From Amantichitinum ursilacus (GTDB taxonomy: Bacteria > Pseudomonadota > Gammaproteobacteria > Burkholderiales > Chitinibacteraceae), in the NCBI RefSeq assembly GCF_001294205.1, contig NZ_LAQT01000007.1:248001-312000 (forward strand): DNA of 64,000 nucleotides, given 5' to 3'. The notes under the pieces were generated by a model. That model was not told the origin of the DNA. It did no database searches and was given only the letters and a program-made list of their open reading frames with translations. The first letter of the stretch is position 1, and every line of letters starts with the position of its first letter. The position numbers and the translations under genes are program-made. Positions 41,095-50,858 of this stretch are shown here, piece by piece.

Positions 41095-42975
41095 TTATTC
41101 GCCTGGTTGCTGCTGCGCGGCCTGCCCCGCTTTTTTGGCGGCGGCACGCTCCATCGCTGCGGCAATCTTGGCTTTTTTCTCGGCCTCTTTGGCCGCCTTT
41201 TCTTCCGGGCTCATGGCTTCGGCGGCGGCTTTTTCCGCAGCGCGTTTTTCCATGGCGGCACGGATACGCTCGGCCTTTTCGGGGTCCAGCGCGGGCGCTG
41301 CGGATTCGACGGCTTGCGGCGCTTCATTGCTGGTGGGTGCGATGGCGGCCTGGCCCATCGGCACGCTCACGGCATCCGGGTCAATCGGGGTGACGCTGTC
41401 GCTGGCAGTTTGCGCAGCGGCGGCTTCTACCTTTTTAGCGGCGGCGCGTTCCATTGCCGCTTTGATCTTGGCGGCGCGCTCAGCATCGGCGGCTTCGGCC
41501 ACATTGCCACCGCTGGCTTCAGTGCGGGCAGCGGCTTTGGCGGCGGCGCGTTCAGCTTTCTCACGCTTTTCACGCTCTTCGCGGAACTGGCGGAATTCGT
41601 GGCGTTCACGCGCCTGGTCGGCGGCTTTTTTGGCTTTTTCCGCGGCCCAGATTTCGGACTTGGAAAAGCGGAAATAGTCGACCAGCTGAATATTGGATGG
41701 GCACACATAAGCGCAGGCGCCGCATTCAATGCAATCAAACAGATTGCGTTCTTGTGCCTTGCCAAAATTCTTGCTTTTGCCAAACCAGTACAAATCCATC
41801 GGCTGCAATTCGGCCGGGCAAGCATCGGCGCATTTACCGCAACGAATACACGGCATTTCTACCGGTTTTTCGGGGAACAACGCGCCGTTTTTGGCAATGA
41901 TGCAGTTACCGGCTTTAGATAAACCCAATGATGTACCGGGCAATTCAAAGCCCATCATCGGGCCGCCGTAGATATACGCTTGCGAGCCCGGCTTATCACC
42001 GGCAAAGGCCAGCAGATCGGCAATCGGCGTGCCAATCAGCGCATCGACATTACCAGGCCGTTGCACATTGCCGGTGATGGTCACCACGCGGCTGATCACC
42101 GGTTCGGCGTGTTCGAGTGCGCGATAAATCGTGTAAATGGTGGCGACGTTAAAACACTGCACACCCAGATCGGTGGAGCGCACGCCGGATGGCACTTCAA
42201 TATTGGTCAGCAATTTAATCAATTGCTTGGCGCCCCCGGACGGATACAGCGTGGGCACCACCACCACATCGGCCGGGAAATTAATGGCGGCGTTTTTCAA
42301 CGCTTCGCGCATTGCCTGGGCGGCTTGCGGCTTGTTGTCTTCAATGCCCACCAGCACCTGGCGCGCCTGCAGCAAGTGCTGCACGATCTTGATGCCTTCC
42401 ACCACTTGCGCCGCGCGTTCGCGCATCAGCAGGTCATCGCAAGTGATATACGGTTCGCATTCGGCGGCGTTAATCACCAGCGTATCGAGGCCATCACGTG
42501 CGCCGCCGATTTTTAAATGCGACGGGAACACCGCGCCGCCCAGGCCAACCACGCCCATATCGCGCAAATAATCGCGAATGATGCGGCCTTCGGCGTTGCG
42601 CCAGTCAAAACGATTACGTTCTATCCAGCGATCTTCGCCATCGCTTTCGATGGTGACGCAATGCTCAGGCAAGCCGGACGGATGCGGCACCAGCGTGGGG
42701 CCGACGGCCACCACACGCCCGGAGGTGGGCGCGTGCACGGCGGCAGAAACCGTACCGTCGGCTTCGGCAATCATCTGGCCTTTCAGCACGGTATCGCCCA
42801 CCGCCACCAGCGCCTTGGCGATATTGCCGATGCTTTGATGCAGCGGCACCACCAACTGGCGCGGCACGGGCATTGCGGCGATCGGGGTTTGCGACGATTC
42901 GTCTTTGTGTTCAGGCGGATGCACGCCGCCATGAAACGGGAAAATCACTTTGCTGACTTCGGCGCGCGCGTTCAT
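41095..42975 (-). CDS. rsxC: Electron transport complex subunit RsxC/RnfC
   Basis: A 626-aa peripheral subunit with NADH/FMN and iron-sulphur sites. Seen: [14 protein letters not shown] at the N-terminus, [29 protein letters not shown], and two 4Fe-4S motifs ([30 protein letters not shown]). About 170 C-terminal residues form an Ala/Lys/Glu-rich tail with several near repeats of the type [10 protein letters not shown] (three or four copies). The ATG at 42975 (MNARAEVSK) overlaps the rsxB stop by 4 bp; a farther upstream in-frame ATG (43026) is rejected because it lies inside rsxB. Confidence 0.96.
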   Translation of the reverse strand: MNARAEVSKVIFPFHGGVHPPEHKDESSQTPIAAMPVPRQLVVPLHQSIGNIAKALVAVGDTVLKGQMIAEADGTVSAAVHAPTSGRVVAVGPTLVPHPSGLPEHCVTIESDGEDRWIERNRFDWRNAEGRIIRDYLRDMGVVGLGGAVFPSHLKIGGARDGLDTLVINAAECEPYITCDDLLMRERAAQVVEGIKIVQHLLQARQVLVGIEDNKPQAAQAMREALKNAAINFPADVVVVPTLYPSGGAKQLIKLLTNIEVPSGVRSTDLGVQCFNVATIYTIYRALEHAEPVISRVVTITGNVQRPGNVDALIGTPIADLLAFAGDKPGSQAYIYGGPMMGFELPGTSLGLSKAGNCIIAKNGALFPEKPVEMPCIRCGKCADACPAELQPMDLYWFGKSKNFGKAQERNLFDCIECGACAYVCPSNIQLVDYFRFSKSEIWAAEKAKKAADQARERHEFRQFREEREKREKAERAAAKAAARTEASGGNVAEAADAERAAKIKAAMERAAAKKVEAAAAQTASDSVTPIDPDAVSVPMGQAAIAPTSNEAPQAVESAAPALDPEKAERIRAAMEKRAAEKAAAEAMSPEEKAAKEAEKKAKIAAAMERAAAKKAGQAAQQQPGE

Positions 42976-43544
42976 GCGGCCACCTTGACGGGCGTAAGCG
43001 GAATCACGGGATAACGCCATTTCCAACTGGTTACGGTCTCGCCCACCGGCACGATATCAATGCAATCCACCGGGCACGGCGCCACGCACAATTCGCAACC
43101 GGTGCATTCGCTCGACACCACGGTATGCACATGTTTGGCCGCGCCCACAATGGCGTCCACCGGACAGGCCTGGACGCACAGCGTGCAGCCGATGCACACC
43201 GCTTCATCCACCACCGCCAACGATTTGGGCTTTTCTTCGCCGTTTTCCGCATTCAGTGGTTTGAATTCTTTGCCCAGCAAATCGGCCAGTTTGCGTATGC
43301 CATCTTCGCCACCCGGAGGGCAGCGATTGATATCCGCCTCATCGCCGGCAATGGCAGTGGCATACGGTTTGCAACCAGGAAAGCCGCATTGGCCGCATTG
43401 GGTTTGCGGCAAGATCGCATCGATCTTGTCCACCAGCGGGTCTTCATCCACTTTGTAACGGATGGCCGCCCAGCCGAGCACTGCGCCCAGCAATAACGCC
43501 AGGGCCGCCATAATTCCTAAAGCAAGTACAAACGCAAGCAACAT
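42972..43544 (-). CDS. rsxB: Electron transport complex subunit RsxB/RnfB
   Basis: A 190-aa ferredoxin-like subunit: one N-terminal membrane anchor, a 4Fe-4S region [14 protein letters not shown], and two ferredoxin motifs [16 protein letters not shown] and [16 protein letters not shown]. It is 10 bp after rsxA. Confidence 0.96.
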   Translation of the reverse strand: MLLAFVLALGIMAALALLLGAVLGWAAIRYKVDEDPLVDKIDAILPQTQCGQCGFPGCKPYATAIAGDEADINRCPPGGEDGIRKLADLLGKEFKPLNAENGEEKPKSLAVVDEAVCIGCTLCVQACPVDAIVGAAKHVHTVVSSECTGCELCVAPCPVDCIDIVPVGETVTSWKWRYPVIPLTPVKVAA

Positions 43545-43554
43545 GGGTAATCCG

Positions 43555-44136
43555 TTATTTCACAAGACCGGAAAAGCCCATGAACGCCAGGCTCATCAGG
43601 CCTGCGGTCATAAAGGCAATCGGCGTGCCCTTGAACGGGGCCGGGATATCCGCGCCATCCAGCCTTTCGCGGATTGCGGCAAACAGAATCAGAATCAGGC
43701 TGAAACCAAACGAGGAGCCAAAACCGAACACCAACGATTCGGTAAAGCTATGCTTTTGCACCGAATTGATCAGCGGCACGCCCAGCACCGCGCAATTGGT
43801 GGTGATCAGCGGCAGATAAATACCCAGCACCTGATACAGCACCGGGCTGGTTTTATGGATGAACATTTCGGTGAATTGCACGATGGCGGCAATCACCACA
43901 ATAAACGACAGCGTGCGCAGATATTCCACGTGCCACGCCACCAGCAACTGATCAATCAGCCACGACGAGCCCGAGCCCAGCGTCAGCACAAACGCCGTCG
44001 CGATGCCCATGCCGATGGAGGCTTCCAGTTTTTTGGATACGCCCATAAACGGGCACAAGCCCAGGATACGCACCAACACCACGTTGTTGACCAGCACAGC
44101 GCCAATCAAAAGCAACAGATAGTGATTCAATTCCAT
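43555..44136 (-). CDS. rsxA: Electron transport complex subunit RsxA/RnfA
   Basis: A 193-aa membrane subunit, paralogous to Rsx[39 protein letters not shown] is the family N-terminus. First gene of the operon rsxABCDGE-lrgA-lrgB, with a plausible promoter upstream (44183-44211). In E. coli the complex also resets SoxR; no soxR is seen here. Confidence 0.96.
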   Translation of the reverse strand: MELNHYLLLLIGAVLVNNVVLVRILGLCPFMGVSKKLEASIGMGIATAFVLTLGSGSSWLIDQLLVAWHVEYLRTLSFIVVIAAIVQFTEMFIHKTSPVLYQVLGIYLPLITTNCAVLGVPLINSVQKHSFTESLVFGFGSSFGFSLILILFAAIRERLDGADIPAPFKGTPIAFMTAGLMSLAFMGFSGLVK

Positions 44137-44182
44137 GGGGAACCGGTCTCTATATTCATGAAATTACAAGTTTGAGCGGCGG

Positions 44183-44211
44183 ATTATCCAGCCGCCCCAT
44201 AAGCGTGGCAA
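44183..44211 (-). promoter_or_regulatory. Predicted sigma70 promoter of rsx operon
   Basis: On the minus strand, TTGCCA (44206-44211) and GATAAT (44183-44188) are spaced by 17 bases, about 45 bases before the rsxA start. Hand-picked, no measured start site. Confidence 0.45.
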
Positions 44212-44237
44212 GCGATATGTTCAGCTATTCATATAAC

Positions 44238-44252
44238 CGATATGGCATATCG
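44238..44252. promoter_or_regulatory. Palindrome cgatatggcatatcg upstream of rsx promoter
   Basis: A 7-bp inverted repeat with a one-base centre, upstream of the -35 element. The position suits an activator site, but I do not recognise the regulator; it could instead be a chance palindrome in AT-rich DNA. Confidence 0.3.
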
Positions 44253-44330
44253 AATAGTCCGAATAACACACATTAATCAAAAGGTTAGCGATGGTACTGC
44301 GCGCGCCGTCCAACCTGTCTGGTAATAGTT

Positions 44331-45356
44331 CTAATAACGCATTGCCGCAATCGCATCTGCGCATTCGGCAATCAGCGTCGGGCCTTTATAAATCAGTCCG
44401 CTATACACCTGCACCAGCGTCGCGCCCGCGTGGATTTTCTCGACGGCGTCATCGCCGCTTTCAATGCCACCCACACCAATAATAGGCACTTCGCCTTTCA
44501 GTGCTGCGGCCAGATCGCGAATCACCGACGTGGCTTTGGCCCGCACTGGCGCACCGGACAAGCCACCGGCTTGGGCGCCGTTTTTATGATGCTCCACGCC
44601 CACGCGCGACAAGGTGGTGTTAGTGGCAATCACGGCATCAATCTGATGCGTCACCAAACGGTCGGCCACTTCCTGAATCTGATGCGCGTCCAGATCCGGC
44701 GCAATCTTCAGCGCCAGCGGCACATAACGGCCGTGCTTGTCGGCCAGCATCTCCTGCTTGAGCTTGAGCGTGGCCAGCAAATTGGATAATTCATCCGCCT
44801 GCTGCAACTGGCGCAGGTTCTTGGTATTGGGCGACGAGATATTCACCGTTACATAGCTGGCGTATTCGTACACCTTGTCCAGGCAGATCAGATAATCATC
44901 GACCGCATTTTCGATCGGCGTATCAAAGTTCTTGCCGATATTGATACCCAGCACGCCTTTGTAATTGGACTTGCGCACGTTTTCGATCAGCGCATCCACA
45001 CCGTCATTGTTAAAGCCCATACGGTTGATGATGGCGTGCGAATCGGTCAGCCGGAACATGCGCGGCTTGGGATTGCCCGGCTGCGGCCGCGGCGTGATGG
45101 TGCCGATTTCAATAAAGCCGAAGCCCAGATCGGCCAATGCATCGATATGGTCGCCATTCTTGTCCAGCCCCGCCGCCAGTCCCACCGGATTGGCAAATTG
45201 CAGGCCCATCATTTCGGTGGGGCACTGCACTTGCGCGGGCATGACTGTGCGCAGCACGCCCAGATCATGCGCAAAGTCGAGCGAACCCAACGTCACCTGG
45301 TGCGCGGTTTCGGGCTTCAACAAAAACAACAGCGGTCGTACGAGAGGATATGGCAT
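44331..45356 (-). CDS. pyrD: Dihydroorotate dehydrogenase (quinone), class 2
   Basis: Oxidises dihydroorotate to orotate with quinone as acceptor. The 341-aa protein has an N-terminal membrane-association helix ([20 protein letters not shown]), [14 protein letters not shown], the FMN site region [13 protein letters not shown] with the class 2 catalytic Ser, ATNTTLSR, and [32 protein letters not shown]. Class 2 rather than class 1 is clear from the N-terminus. Confidence 0.97.
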   Translation of the reverse strand: MPYPLVRPLLFLLKPETAHQVTLGSLDFAHDLGVLRTVMPAQVQCPTEMMGLQFANPVGLAAGLDKNGDHIDALADLGFGFIEIGTITPRPQPGNPKPRMFRLTDSHAIINRMGFNNDGVDALIENVRKSNYKGVLGINIGKNFDTPIENAVDDYLICLDKVYEYASYVTVNISSPNTKNLRQLQQADELSNLLATLKLKQEMLADKHGRYVPLALKIAPDLDAHQIQEVADRLVTHQIDAVIATNTTLSRVGVEHHKNGAQAGGLSGAPVRAKATSVIRDLAAALKGEVPIIGVGGIESGDDAVEKIHAGATLVQVYSGLIYKGPTLIAECADAIAAMRY

Positions 45357-45458
45357 CGGGTTTGGCGATCTGGTCCGGGTGGGGTCAACAAGCTAAACAA
45401 GCAGGCTACGCTTGATGGAGTGCGCCTGATCCGGTCTGAATCAAGCGCGGGCCCGCCA

Positions 45459-46313
45459 TTACGGATTGAGTTTGACGGCGGCGTCGAACGTATTCTGCAT
45501 CAGCGTGGCCACGGTCATCAGGCCCACGCCGCCCGGCACCGGGGTAATCCACGCGGCGTTCTGGCTGGCGGCTTCAAATTCGACATCGCCGCACAGCTTG
45601 CCGTTATCCAACCGGTTGATACCGACGTCGATCACAATTGCGCCGGGCTTGATCCACTCGCCTTTTACAAAATTGGGGATACCCACGCCCGCCACCACCA
45701 CATCGGCGTTGCGTACTTTCTCGGCCAGATCGCGGGTTTTGCTATGGCATACGGTGACGGTGGCGCGCGCCAGCAACAGTTCCAGCGCTTGCGGGCGACC
45801 CACAATATTGGATGCACCCACCACCACAGCGTCTTTGCCCACCAGATCAATGCCGGTTTTTTCCAGCAAGGTCATCACGCCACGCGGCGTGCACGGGCGC
45901 AGCAGCGGCATTTTCAGCGCCAGCCGGCCAATGTTGTACGGGTGGAAACCATCGACATCCTTGTTCGGATCGATCAGCTCGATGATTTTTTCGGCATTGA
46001 TATGGCCCGGCAGCGGCAGTTGCACCAGGATGCCATCCACCGCGTCATCGGCGTTCAGTTGTTGCACCAGCGCAATCAGATCGGCCTCGGTCGTGTCGGC
46101 CGGCAAATCATGCGCAATCGACGTAATGCCCGCATTGGCGCACTGGCGTTTTTTATTGCCCACATAAACTTGCGAGGCCGGATCGCTGCCGACCAGCACC
46201 ACGGCCAGCGCGGGCGCACGCTTGCCGCCGGCCACACGGGCATCAACCTGCGCCCGCACTTGCTGAATGATCTCTTGCGAAATAACTTTGCCATCGAGAA
46301 TTTGTGCGGGCAT
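45459..46313 (-). CDS. folD: Bifunctional methylenetetrahydrofolate dehydrogenase/cyclohydrolase
   Basis: Interconverts methylene-, methenyl- and formyl-tetrahydrofolate using NADP. The 284-aa protein starts [19 protein letters not shown] and shows [17 protein letters not shown] (catalytic Lys), LLVQLPLP-type [22 protein letters not shown]-type [42 protein letters not shown] and [11 protein letters not shown]. The ATG at 46313 fits the family; the one at 46355 is further upstream and unsupported. Confidence 0.96.
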   Translation of the reverse strand: MPAQILDGKVISQEIIQQVRAQVDARVAGGKRAPALAVVLVGSDPASQVYVGNKKRQCANAGITSIAHDLPADTTEADLIALVQQLNADDAVDGILVQLPLPGHINAEKIIELIDPNKDVDGFHPYNIGRLALKMPLLRPCTPRGVMTLLEKTGIDLVGKDAVVVGASNIVGRPQALELLLARATVTVCHSKTRDLAEKVRNADVVVAGVGIPNFVKGEWIKPGAIVIDVGINRLDNGKLCGDVEFEAASQNAAWITPVPGGVGLMTVATLMQNTFDAAVKLNP

Positions 46314-46391
46314 GCGGCGAGCTCCGTAAATGCGGGTTCTGATAATGGCCGCCATTCTCGCATTTTTCAGTCCCCAGGCTCAATCTCGGGG

Positions 46392-46420
46392 TTGACGGTG
46401 TGCGGACTCATCGCTATAGT
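46392..46420 (+). promoter_or_regulatory. Promoter of the tRNA cluster
   Basis: TTGACG (46392-46397), a 17-base spacer and TATAGT (46415-46420), 12 bases before tRNA-Pro. Very close to consensus. Confidence 0.8.
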
Positions 46421-46431
46421 CTCGGTCTCTT

Positions 46432-46505
<74 letters not shown>

Positions 46506-46559
46506 CCCGTATTAAAGTGTGTGCACTGGCACGCAACATGTAGCCTGCTTCAAGAACGG

Positions 46560-46636
46560 GTGCCCGTAGCTCAACTGGATAGAGCAACGGCCTTCTAAGC
46601 CGTAGGTTACAGGTTCGATTCCTGTCGGGTGCGCCA
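46560..46636 (+). tRNA. tRNA-Arg (anticodon TCT)
   Basis: 77 nt with encoded CCA. Anticodon loop CTTCTAA gives TCT. The acceptor stem contains two G-U wobble pairs (positions 2 and 3), the rest is canonical. Confidence 0.95.
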
Positions 46637-46710
46637 CATTCGCGGTGTAACAACCGGCGAAAAGCAAGTTTCAGGATTGATGCTCTTGCGTTGGTCCAAG
46701 CCGTTTTGTG

Positions 46711-46786
46711 GTGGCTGTAGCTCAGTTGGTAGAGTCCAGGATTGTGATTCCTGTTGTCGTGGGTTCGAGCCCCATCAGCCACCCCA
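46711..46786 (+). tRNA. tRNA-His (anticodon GTG)
   Basis: 76 nt with encoded CCA. Acceptor GTGGCTG/CAGCCAC, anticodon loop TTGTGAT. The base before (46710) is G, the G-1 that HisRS requires, able to pair with C73. Confidence 0.95.
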
Positions 46787-46796
46787 GGTAATACTC

Positions 46797-46829
46797 AAAA
46801 AGCCCGCTTCTCTGAAGCGGGCTTTTTGT
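46797..46829 (+). terminator. Rho-independent terminator of the tRNA cluster
   Basis: Arms aaaaagcccgcttc and gaagcgggcttttt with a three-base loop and a T-run, 10 bases after tRNA-His. Confidence 0.9.
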
Positions 46830-46872
46830 TTTGCTGCGCCGCTGACCCGATAGTCGCGGCGCCCTACCCGTC

Positions 46873-47217
46873 TCAATCCTTCTGAAAACTACCCCAGCCA
46901 TCATTGCGCCCGCCATAGCGCGCCGAATATTTGGCCAACAGATTCTCATAGCCCGTGATCTGCGCGTGCGTGGGCAGCAGCACCGGATGCAATTGCACCT
47001 GCCACGGCAACTCTTTGTGCTGCGGATATTCGCTAAACGACACTTTCTGATCGTTGCGCAGCATATACACCGCAAACCGGATCGCCGCGTCTTCAGTCGG
47101 AAAAATCACCGAAAAATCAAACTCGCGCCGCACCGCCAGGTTGTCGCCGTCTTTCGCCATCTGCCAGAGCACATCACCGTTTTCATCGGCAGGAAATTGT
47201 TGGTCGTCGCGCGCCAT
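46873..47217 (-). CDS. RraB-family (RNase E inhibitor-like) protein
   Basis: A 114-aa cytoplasmic protein with the RraB pattern: ENGDVLWQMAKDGDNLAVRREFDFSVIFP near the N-terminus and the C-terminal VLLPTHAQITGYENLLAKYSARYGGRNDGWGSF. In E. coli RraB binds RNase E and changes mRNA decay. Whether this one does the same is an inference. It is convergent with the tRNA cluster terminator. Confidence 0.85.
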   Translation of the reverse strand: MARDDQQFPADENGDVLWQMAKDGDNLAVRREFDFSVIFPTEDAAIRFAVYMLRNDQKVSFSEYPQHKELPWQVQLHPVLLPTHAQITGYENLLAKYSARYGGRNDGWGSFQKD

Positions 47218-47634
47218 ATCGTTGTGATGTGCCAGTGTCTAAAGCGCGCAGCTTAACAAAGGCGGCTTGCTTGCACAGACGGCAGCCTGCCAGCCGCGTC
47301 GGTAACGCCGCCCAACGGCCGCAAGCAGGCGACGTGCGTCGGCGCAGTCCACGCATTTAAGTAAGCATTAAGACAGAATAAGGTTTATTGAGCGCTTATC
47401 GTCGCCGTTGCGGTCAACCTGTTAATGCCGTCGCAAACCGTGCTGCGGACGGTGGCTGTGTAGTGCAACACACGTCACTACGCGGGTCAGCGGCCCATCA
47501 AAGCCAACATCGATGCGAGTTAGCGCCGATGCTGCAGTGCGTCACATTTCGTCAGCTGGATGCTTGCGCGCCCTATACCTTTCGAACTCGATCAGTTAGC
47601 ATTGCACTGAACGTAATTTACGACGGTCTGTCAG
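47218..47634. other. 417-bp intergenic region, no gene seen
   Basis: Between the divergent RraB-like and nitroreductase-like genes. It has no supported reading frame. I see short repeated words (gccgc, gcttgc) and an AT-rich stretch near 47355-47400 that may hold a promoter, but nothing definite. Confidence 0.5.
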
Positions 47635-48711
47635 ATGTCCCATTCCGACAAGAACCGTAATACCCGTGAGACCGCCATGCTTGCATTGAAAACCGCCTTC
47701 TGGGGCACCATCGAACGACCAAGTAGCTTGCGTCTGGCCTGGCGCCAGCTCAAAGGCGCGCGTGCAACCTGGCAGAATTTTTTCTACGATTTCAACCGCT
47801 ATCGCAAGCATTCGGCCACCTACCATCTCAACAGCGCCGAAACCCTGCGCTCGCGCATCATCGCCTCGTATCACAACATTGAAAAAGGCCTGTCGCTGCC
47901 CAATCCACGCCTGGGTTTTGGCGCGGAAAACATCGGCTATCTGCTGTCTTATCTCAATGAATATCTGTCGCGTTATGGCGTGGACGAATTCCTCAGCGTG
48001 CCGGCTTCGGTGTTGCGCGCTTATGTAAACTTCAACGAATCCAACGGCAAACTCGATTACCCGCATAAAGACGCCATCAAAAAGTTTATTGCCGCCGTTG
48101 GCGATAAATTCCCTGATCCGCAAGGCGGCACCATCAAGGTCACGCGGGAAGAAATTGAAGCGGTTACGGCGGGTGTCACCGCCGACTTCTTTAATAAACG
48201 CTTTAGCGTGCGCCAGTTCTCCAAGCGCGAAGTGGATCGCGCCGATATCGACGCCGCGATTGCCATTGCATTAAAAGCCCCTGCAGTCTGCAATCGGCAA
48301 AATGGTCATGTCCATGTGGCTGAATCACCCGAACTGGTGGCCAAACTGCTGGAAATGCAAGGCGGTGCGCGCGGCTTTGGTCAGGGCGTCAATCGCTTGT
48401 TAATCGTCACCAATCGTCTGACCAATTTCTGGGGCATGGCCGAACGTAATCAAGCCTGGATTGATGGCGGTTTGTTTGCCATGAGCCTGCTGTACGGTTT
48501 GCATTCGCGCAATCTGGGCGCGTGCTGCCTTAACTGGAGCAAGATGGTCGATACGGACCGCAAGATGCATGAATTCCTCGGTTTGCCCGATTCGGAAGTC
48601 ATCATCATGTTTATTGCGGTGGGCCATTTGCCCGATGCACTGGAAGTCGCGCGTTCTTATCGCAAGCCGGTTTCAGAAGCGCGCAGCTATATCACGCGGA
48701 GCGTTAATTAA
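47635..48711 (+). CDS. Nitroreductase-fold protein with helical N-terminal domain
   Basis: A 358-aa protein. Residues 190-345 show a nitroreductase FMN fold (RFSVRQFSKREVDRADIDAAIAIALKAPAVCNRQNGHVHV, then IDGGLFAMSLLYGLHSRNLGACCLNWSK and FIAVGHLPDALEVARSYRKP). The first 180 residues, with the motif YHNIEKGLSLPNPRLGFG, are a helical domain often fused to this fold in polysaccharide-gene neighbourhoods. The substrate is unknown. The stop shares one base with the next gene's start, so it is tightly coupled to the flippase. ATG 47635 has only weak upstream purines; 47677 is an alternative. Confidence 0.85.
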   Translation: MSHSDKNRNTRETAMLALKTAFWGTIERPSSLRLAWRQLKGARATWQNFFYDFNRYRKHSATYHLNSAETLRSRIIASYHNIEKGLSLPNPRLGFGAENIGYLLSYLNEYLSRYGVDEFLSVPASVLRAYVNFNESNGKLDYPHKDAIKKFIAAVGDKFPDPQGGTIKVTREEIEAVTAGVTADFFNKRFSVRQFSKREVDRADIDAAIAIALKAPAVCNRQNGHVHVAESPELVAKLLEMQGGARGFGQGVNRLLIVTNRLTNFWGMAERNQAWIDGGLFAMSLLYGLHSRNLGACCLNWSKMVDTDRKMHEFLGLPDSEVIIMFIAVGHLPDALEVARSYRKPVSEARSYITRSVN

Positions 48712-50084
48712 TGAGCCGCAAGTTGTTGGCGGCGGCTTCGGTCGTTTCGCGTCTGGTGGTGGGTTCGGGCGCATTTATCATCATTGGCCATTACATTCCG
48801 CCCGAGGCATTTGGCCGTATTTCGGTGTTTTTTGCTGCGGCCTCAATGATGTGCCTGGTCGCCGATTATGGTTTACAGAATCCGGCCTTGCGCGCGATGT
48901 CGATCAATGCCGACAAAGCCGCTTACGAGATCAACGAATACACGCTATTCCGTATTCTGATGGGGCTGGTGGTGTCCGCCGTGACGCTGCCCTTTTTGTG
49001 GGGCACCGGGTTTATCCATCCGGCCGATACGCTGATCTTTGTTTATCTGTTTCTCTCGGTATTTGTCAGCGCCCATGCTGACTTTATCCAGATCTATTTC
49101 CGCGCCACCAACCGCTATTCGGTCGAAGCATATATCTCGATCGCGTCCGGCATCATGCATATGGTGTTTATTGCACTGGCGGCAGCATTAACCCGCGATG
49201 TTCAGTTTATTTCGCTGGCCTATCTGGTTTCGCGCTCGTTGTATTTGCTGATTTCATATGTGGTGGTGCGCCGCTATATCGCGTTTGGCCGCTGGACCCG
49301 CGATGAGATCGCCGCGCATTTCCGCGCGTTTATGCGCAATAGCTACAAGCGCAAAAGCTACGCCGCCGATACGGTGATTACCGCATCGTTTAGCCAGGTC
49401 GACGTGCTGATGGTGAACTACTTTTTTGGCGCGCACGGTGTGGGCGTCTATCAATTGGGCGCGAAGGTGGTCCAGTTCAGTCTCGCCATCGTGCAGGTAT
49501 TTACCATTACCTATGTGCCGCAAATGTCGCGCGCATTGCATGCGGGCAAAGAAGGCGCATTGCACGCCGCGCAGTTATTGCGCCGCGCGACCATTGAACT
49601 GGTCATTGCCGGGGTCGTGTTTTCCGCCTTGATGGTGTATGCCTTGCCGCCCGCCATTGTGATGTTCTTTGGCGAGAAATATCACGAGGTCAACACGCTG
49701 TGGTTTGCCTTGGGGATAGGCGTAATTGGCCGCTGTGCCGCCGCATCCTTTGGCATTGCATTGATTGCGCTGGATAAACCCTCGGTACGCGCTGCAGGCC
49801 AGACTTTTATCATCGTGTTTTACATTCTGACCGGTCTGTATATCTATCCCACCTTTGGCTTTAGCCATATCGCCAGCGTGATTTCATTGGCATTGTGGGC
49901 CGCCACCGCGTTTTATCTGATCAGCACCTATCGGGTTGCGCCGCAATTGGTGCGCGATGCCTTCCTGCCACGTCGCATTGCCCGGCCGCAAGGCAGCGGG
50001 CTGGATGAAATCGGTAAAGCCGACGATGACAATCAGACCGGCGCGCCGCCCATGACCGTCGCCACCGAAAGCAAAAAAGCCTGA
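48711..50084 (+). CDS. Polysaccharide/oligosaccharide flippase (Wzx/MATE-like)
   Basis: A 457-aa inner-membrane protein with 12-14 predicted helices, of the MOP superfamily (Wzx type): VVSRLVVGSGAFIIIGHYIPPEAFGRISVFFAAASM, DVLMVNYFFGAHGVGVYQLGAKVVQF, MSRALHAGKEGALHAA. Such proteins flip lipid-linked glycans or related amphiphiles. No glycosyltransferase, Wzy or ligase gene is near, so its lipid substrate must be made elsewhere. A strong terminator follows. Confidence 0.88.
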   Translation: MSRKLLAAASVVSRLVVGSGAFIIIGHYIPPEAFGRISVFFAAASMMCLVADYGLQNPALRAMSINADKAAYEINEYTLFRILMGLVVSAVTLPFLWGTGFIHPADTLIFVYLFLSVFVSAHADFIQIYFRATNRYSVEAYISIASGIMHMVFIALAAALTRDVQFISLAYLVSRSLYLLISYVVVRRYIAFGRWTRDEIAAHFRAFMRNSYKRKSYAADTVITASFSQVDVLMVNYFFGAHGVGVYQLGAKVVQFSLAIVQVFTITYVPQMSRALHAGKEGALHAAQLLRRATIELVIAGVVFSALMVYALPPAIVMFFGEKYHEVNTLWFALGIGVIGRCAAASFGIALIALDKPSVRAAGQTFIIVFYILTGLYIYPTFGFSHIASVISLALWAATAFYLISTYRVAPQLVRDAFLPRRIARPQGSGLDEIGKADDDNQTGAPPMTVATESKKA

Positions 50085-50105
50085 TTGCAGCGGGCCAATG
50101 AATAC

Positions 50106-50137
50106 AAAAAGGGGAAGCCGTTGCGCTTCCCCTTTTT
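50106..50137 (+). terminator. Rho-independent terminator after flippase gene
   Basis: Arms aaaaaggggaagc and gcttccccttttt. Shared by the convergent SDR gene because the stem is A/T-flanked on both sides. Confidence 0.9.
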
Positions 50138-50152
50138 GCTAATTCGCTGGCT

Positions 50153-50752
50153 TTACCACACGTTATAAACGCGACCGGTTTGCGCGCCTTCCACGCTGCG
50201 CACATAAGCTTGCGCTACGCGTGTGGCGGGCACCGATTCAAAGCCCGGAAATGAGCTGCCATAGGCGGCCAAGGATTCAGTCAATACGGTGGGGCTGACG
50301 GCATTAATGCGCGCGCCCTGCGCCAATTCGATGGCCGCGCCGCGCACAAAGCCTTCCAGCGCCGCATTTACGCTGCTGGCATTGGCGCCATTGCGAATCG
50401 GTTCGTGCGCCACAATGCCGCTGGTCAACGTCATCGAGCCGCCCACATTCAAATAATGCTGCCCGATCAGCGCTATGCGGATCTGGCCCAACAACTTGTC
50501 TTGCAAGCCGATATTGAATTGCTGCGCCGTCATGTCCGTCAGTGGCCCGAAATGCATTTTGCCGACGGTAGAAACAATGGCATCCACGCGCCCGACCCGT
50601 TCAAACAAGGCTGTAACACTGGCGTCGTCGGTGATATCCACTTGTAGCTCGCCCGAGGTTTTGCCAGCGCGGAGCAATTGATGCCGTGGTTCCAATGCCG
50701 CGCTAACCGCTGCGCCGACGGTACCGGTCGCGCCAATAATCAGGACTTTCAT
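50153..50752 (-). CDS. Short-chain dehydrogenase (SDR) family protein
   Basis: A 199-aa SDR with the N-terminal nucleotide motif VLIIGATGTVGAAVSAAL (GATGTVG) and ending TGRVYNVW. It is shorter than a classical SDR and lacks the usual Tyr-x3-Lys at the expected place (SSVNAALEGFVRG instead), so it may be an atypical member. Start at 50752 has aggag 8 bases upstream; a GTG at 50761 is an alternative. Divergent from a LysR gene that may regulate it. Confidence 0.83.
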   Translation of the reverse strand: MKVLIIGATGTVGAAVSAALEPRHQLLRAGKTSGELQVDITDDASVTALFERVGRVDAIVSTVGKMHFGPLTDMTAQQFNIGLQDKLLGQIRIALIGQHYLNVGGSMTLTSGIVAHEPIRNGANASSVNAALEGFVRGAAIELAQGARINAVSPTVLTESLAAYGSSFPGFESVPATRVAQAYVRSVEGAQTGRVYNVW

Positions 50753-50858
50753 GGTGTGCACTCCTGTTAATCAATCAAGAGCGCCCATTGTTGCGTGATT
50801 AAATCGCCAGAAAAATGCCGATATACTTAGCGCAATACAAACCAGGAGTTAGCAATCC

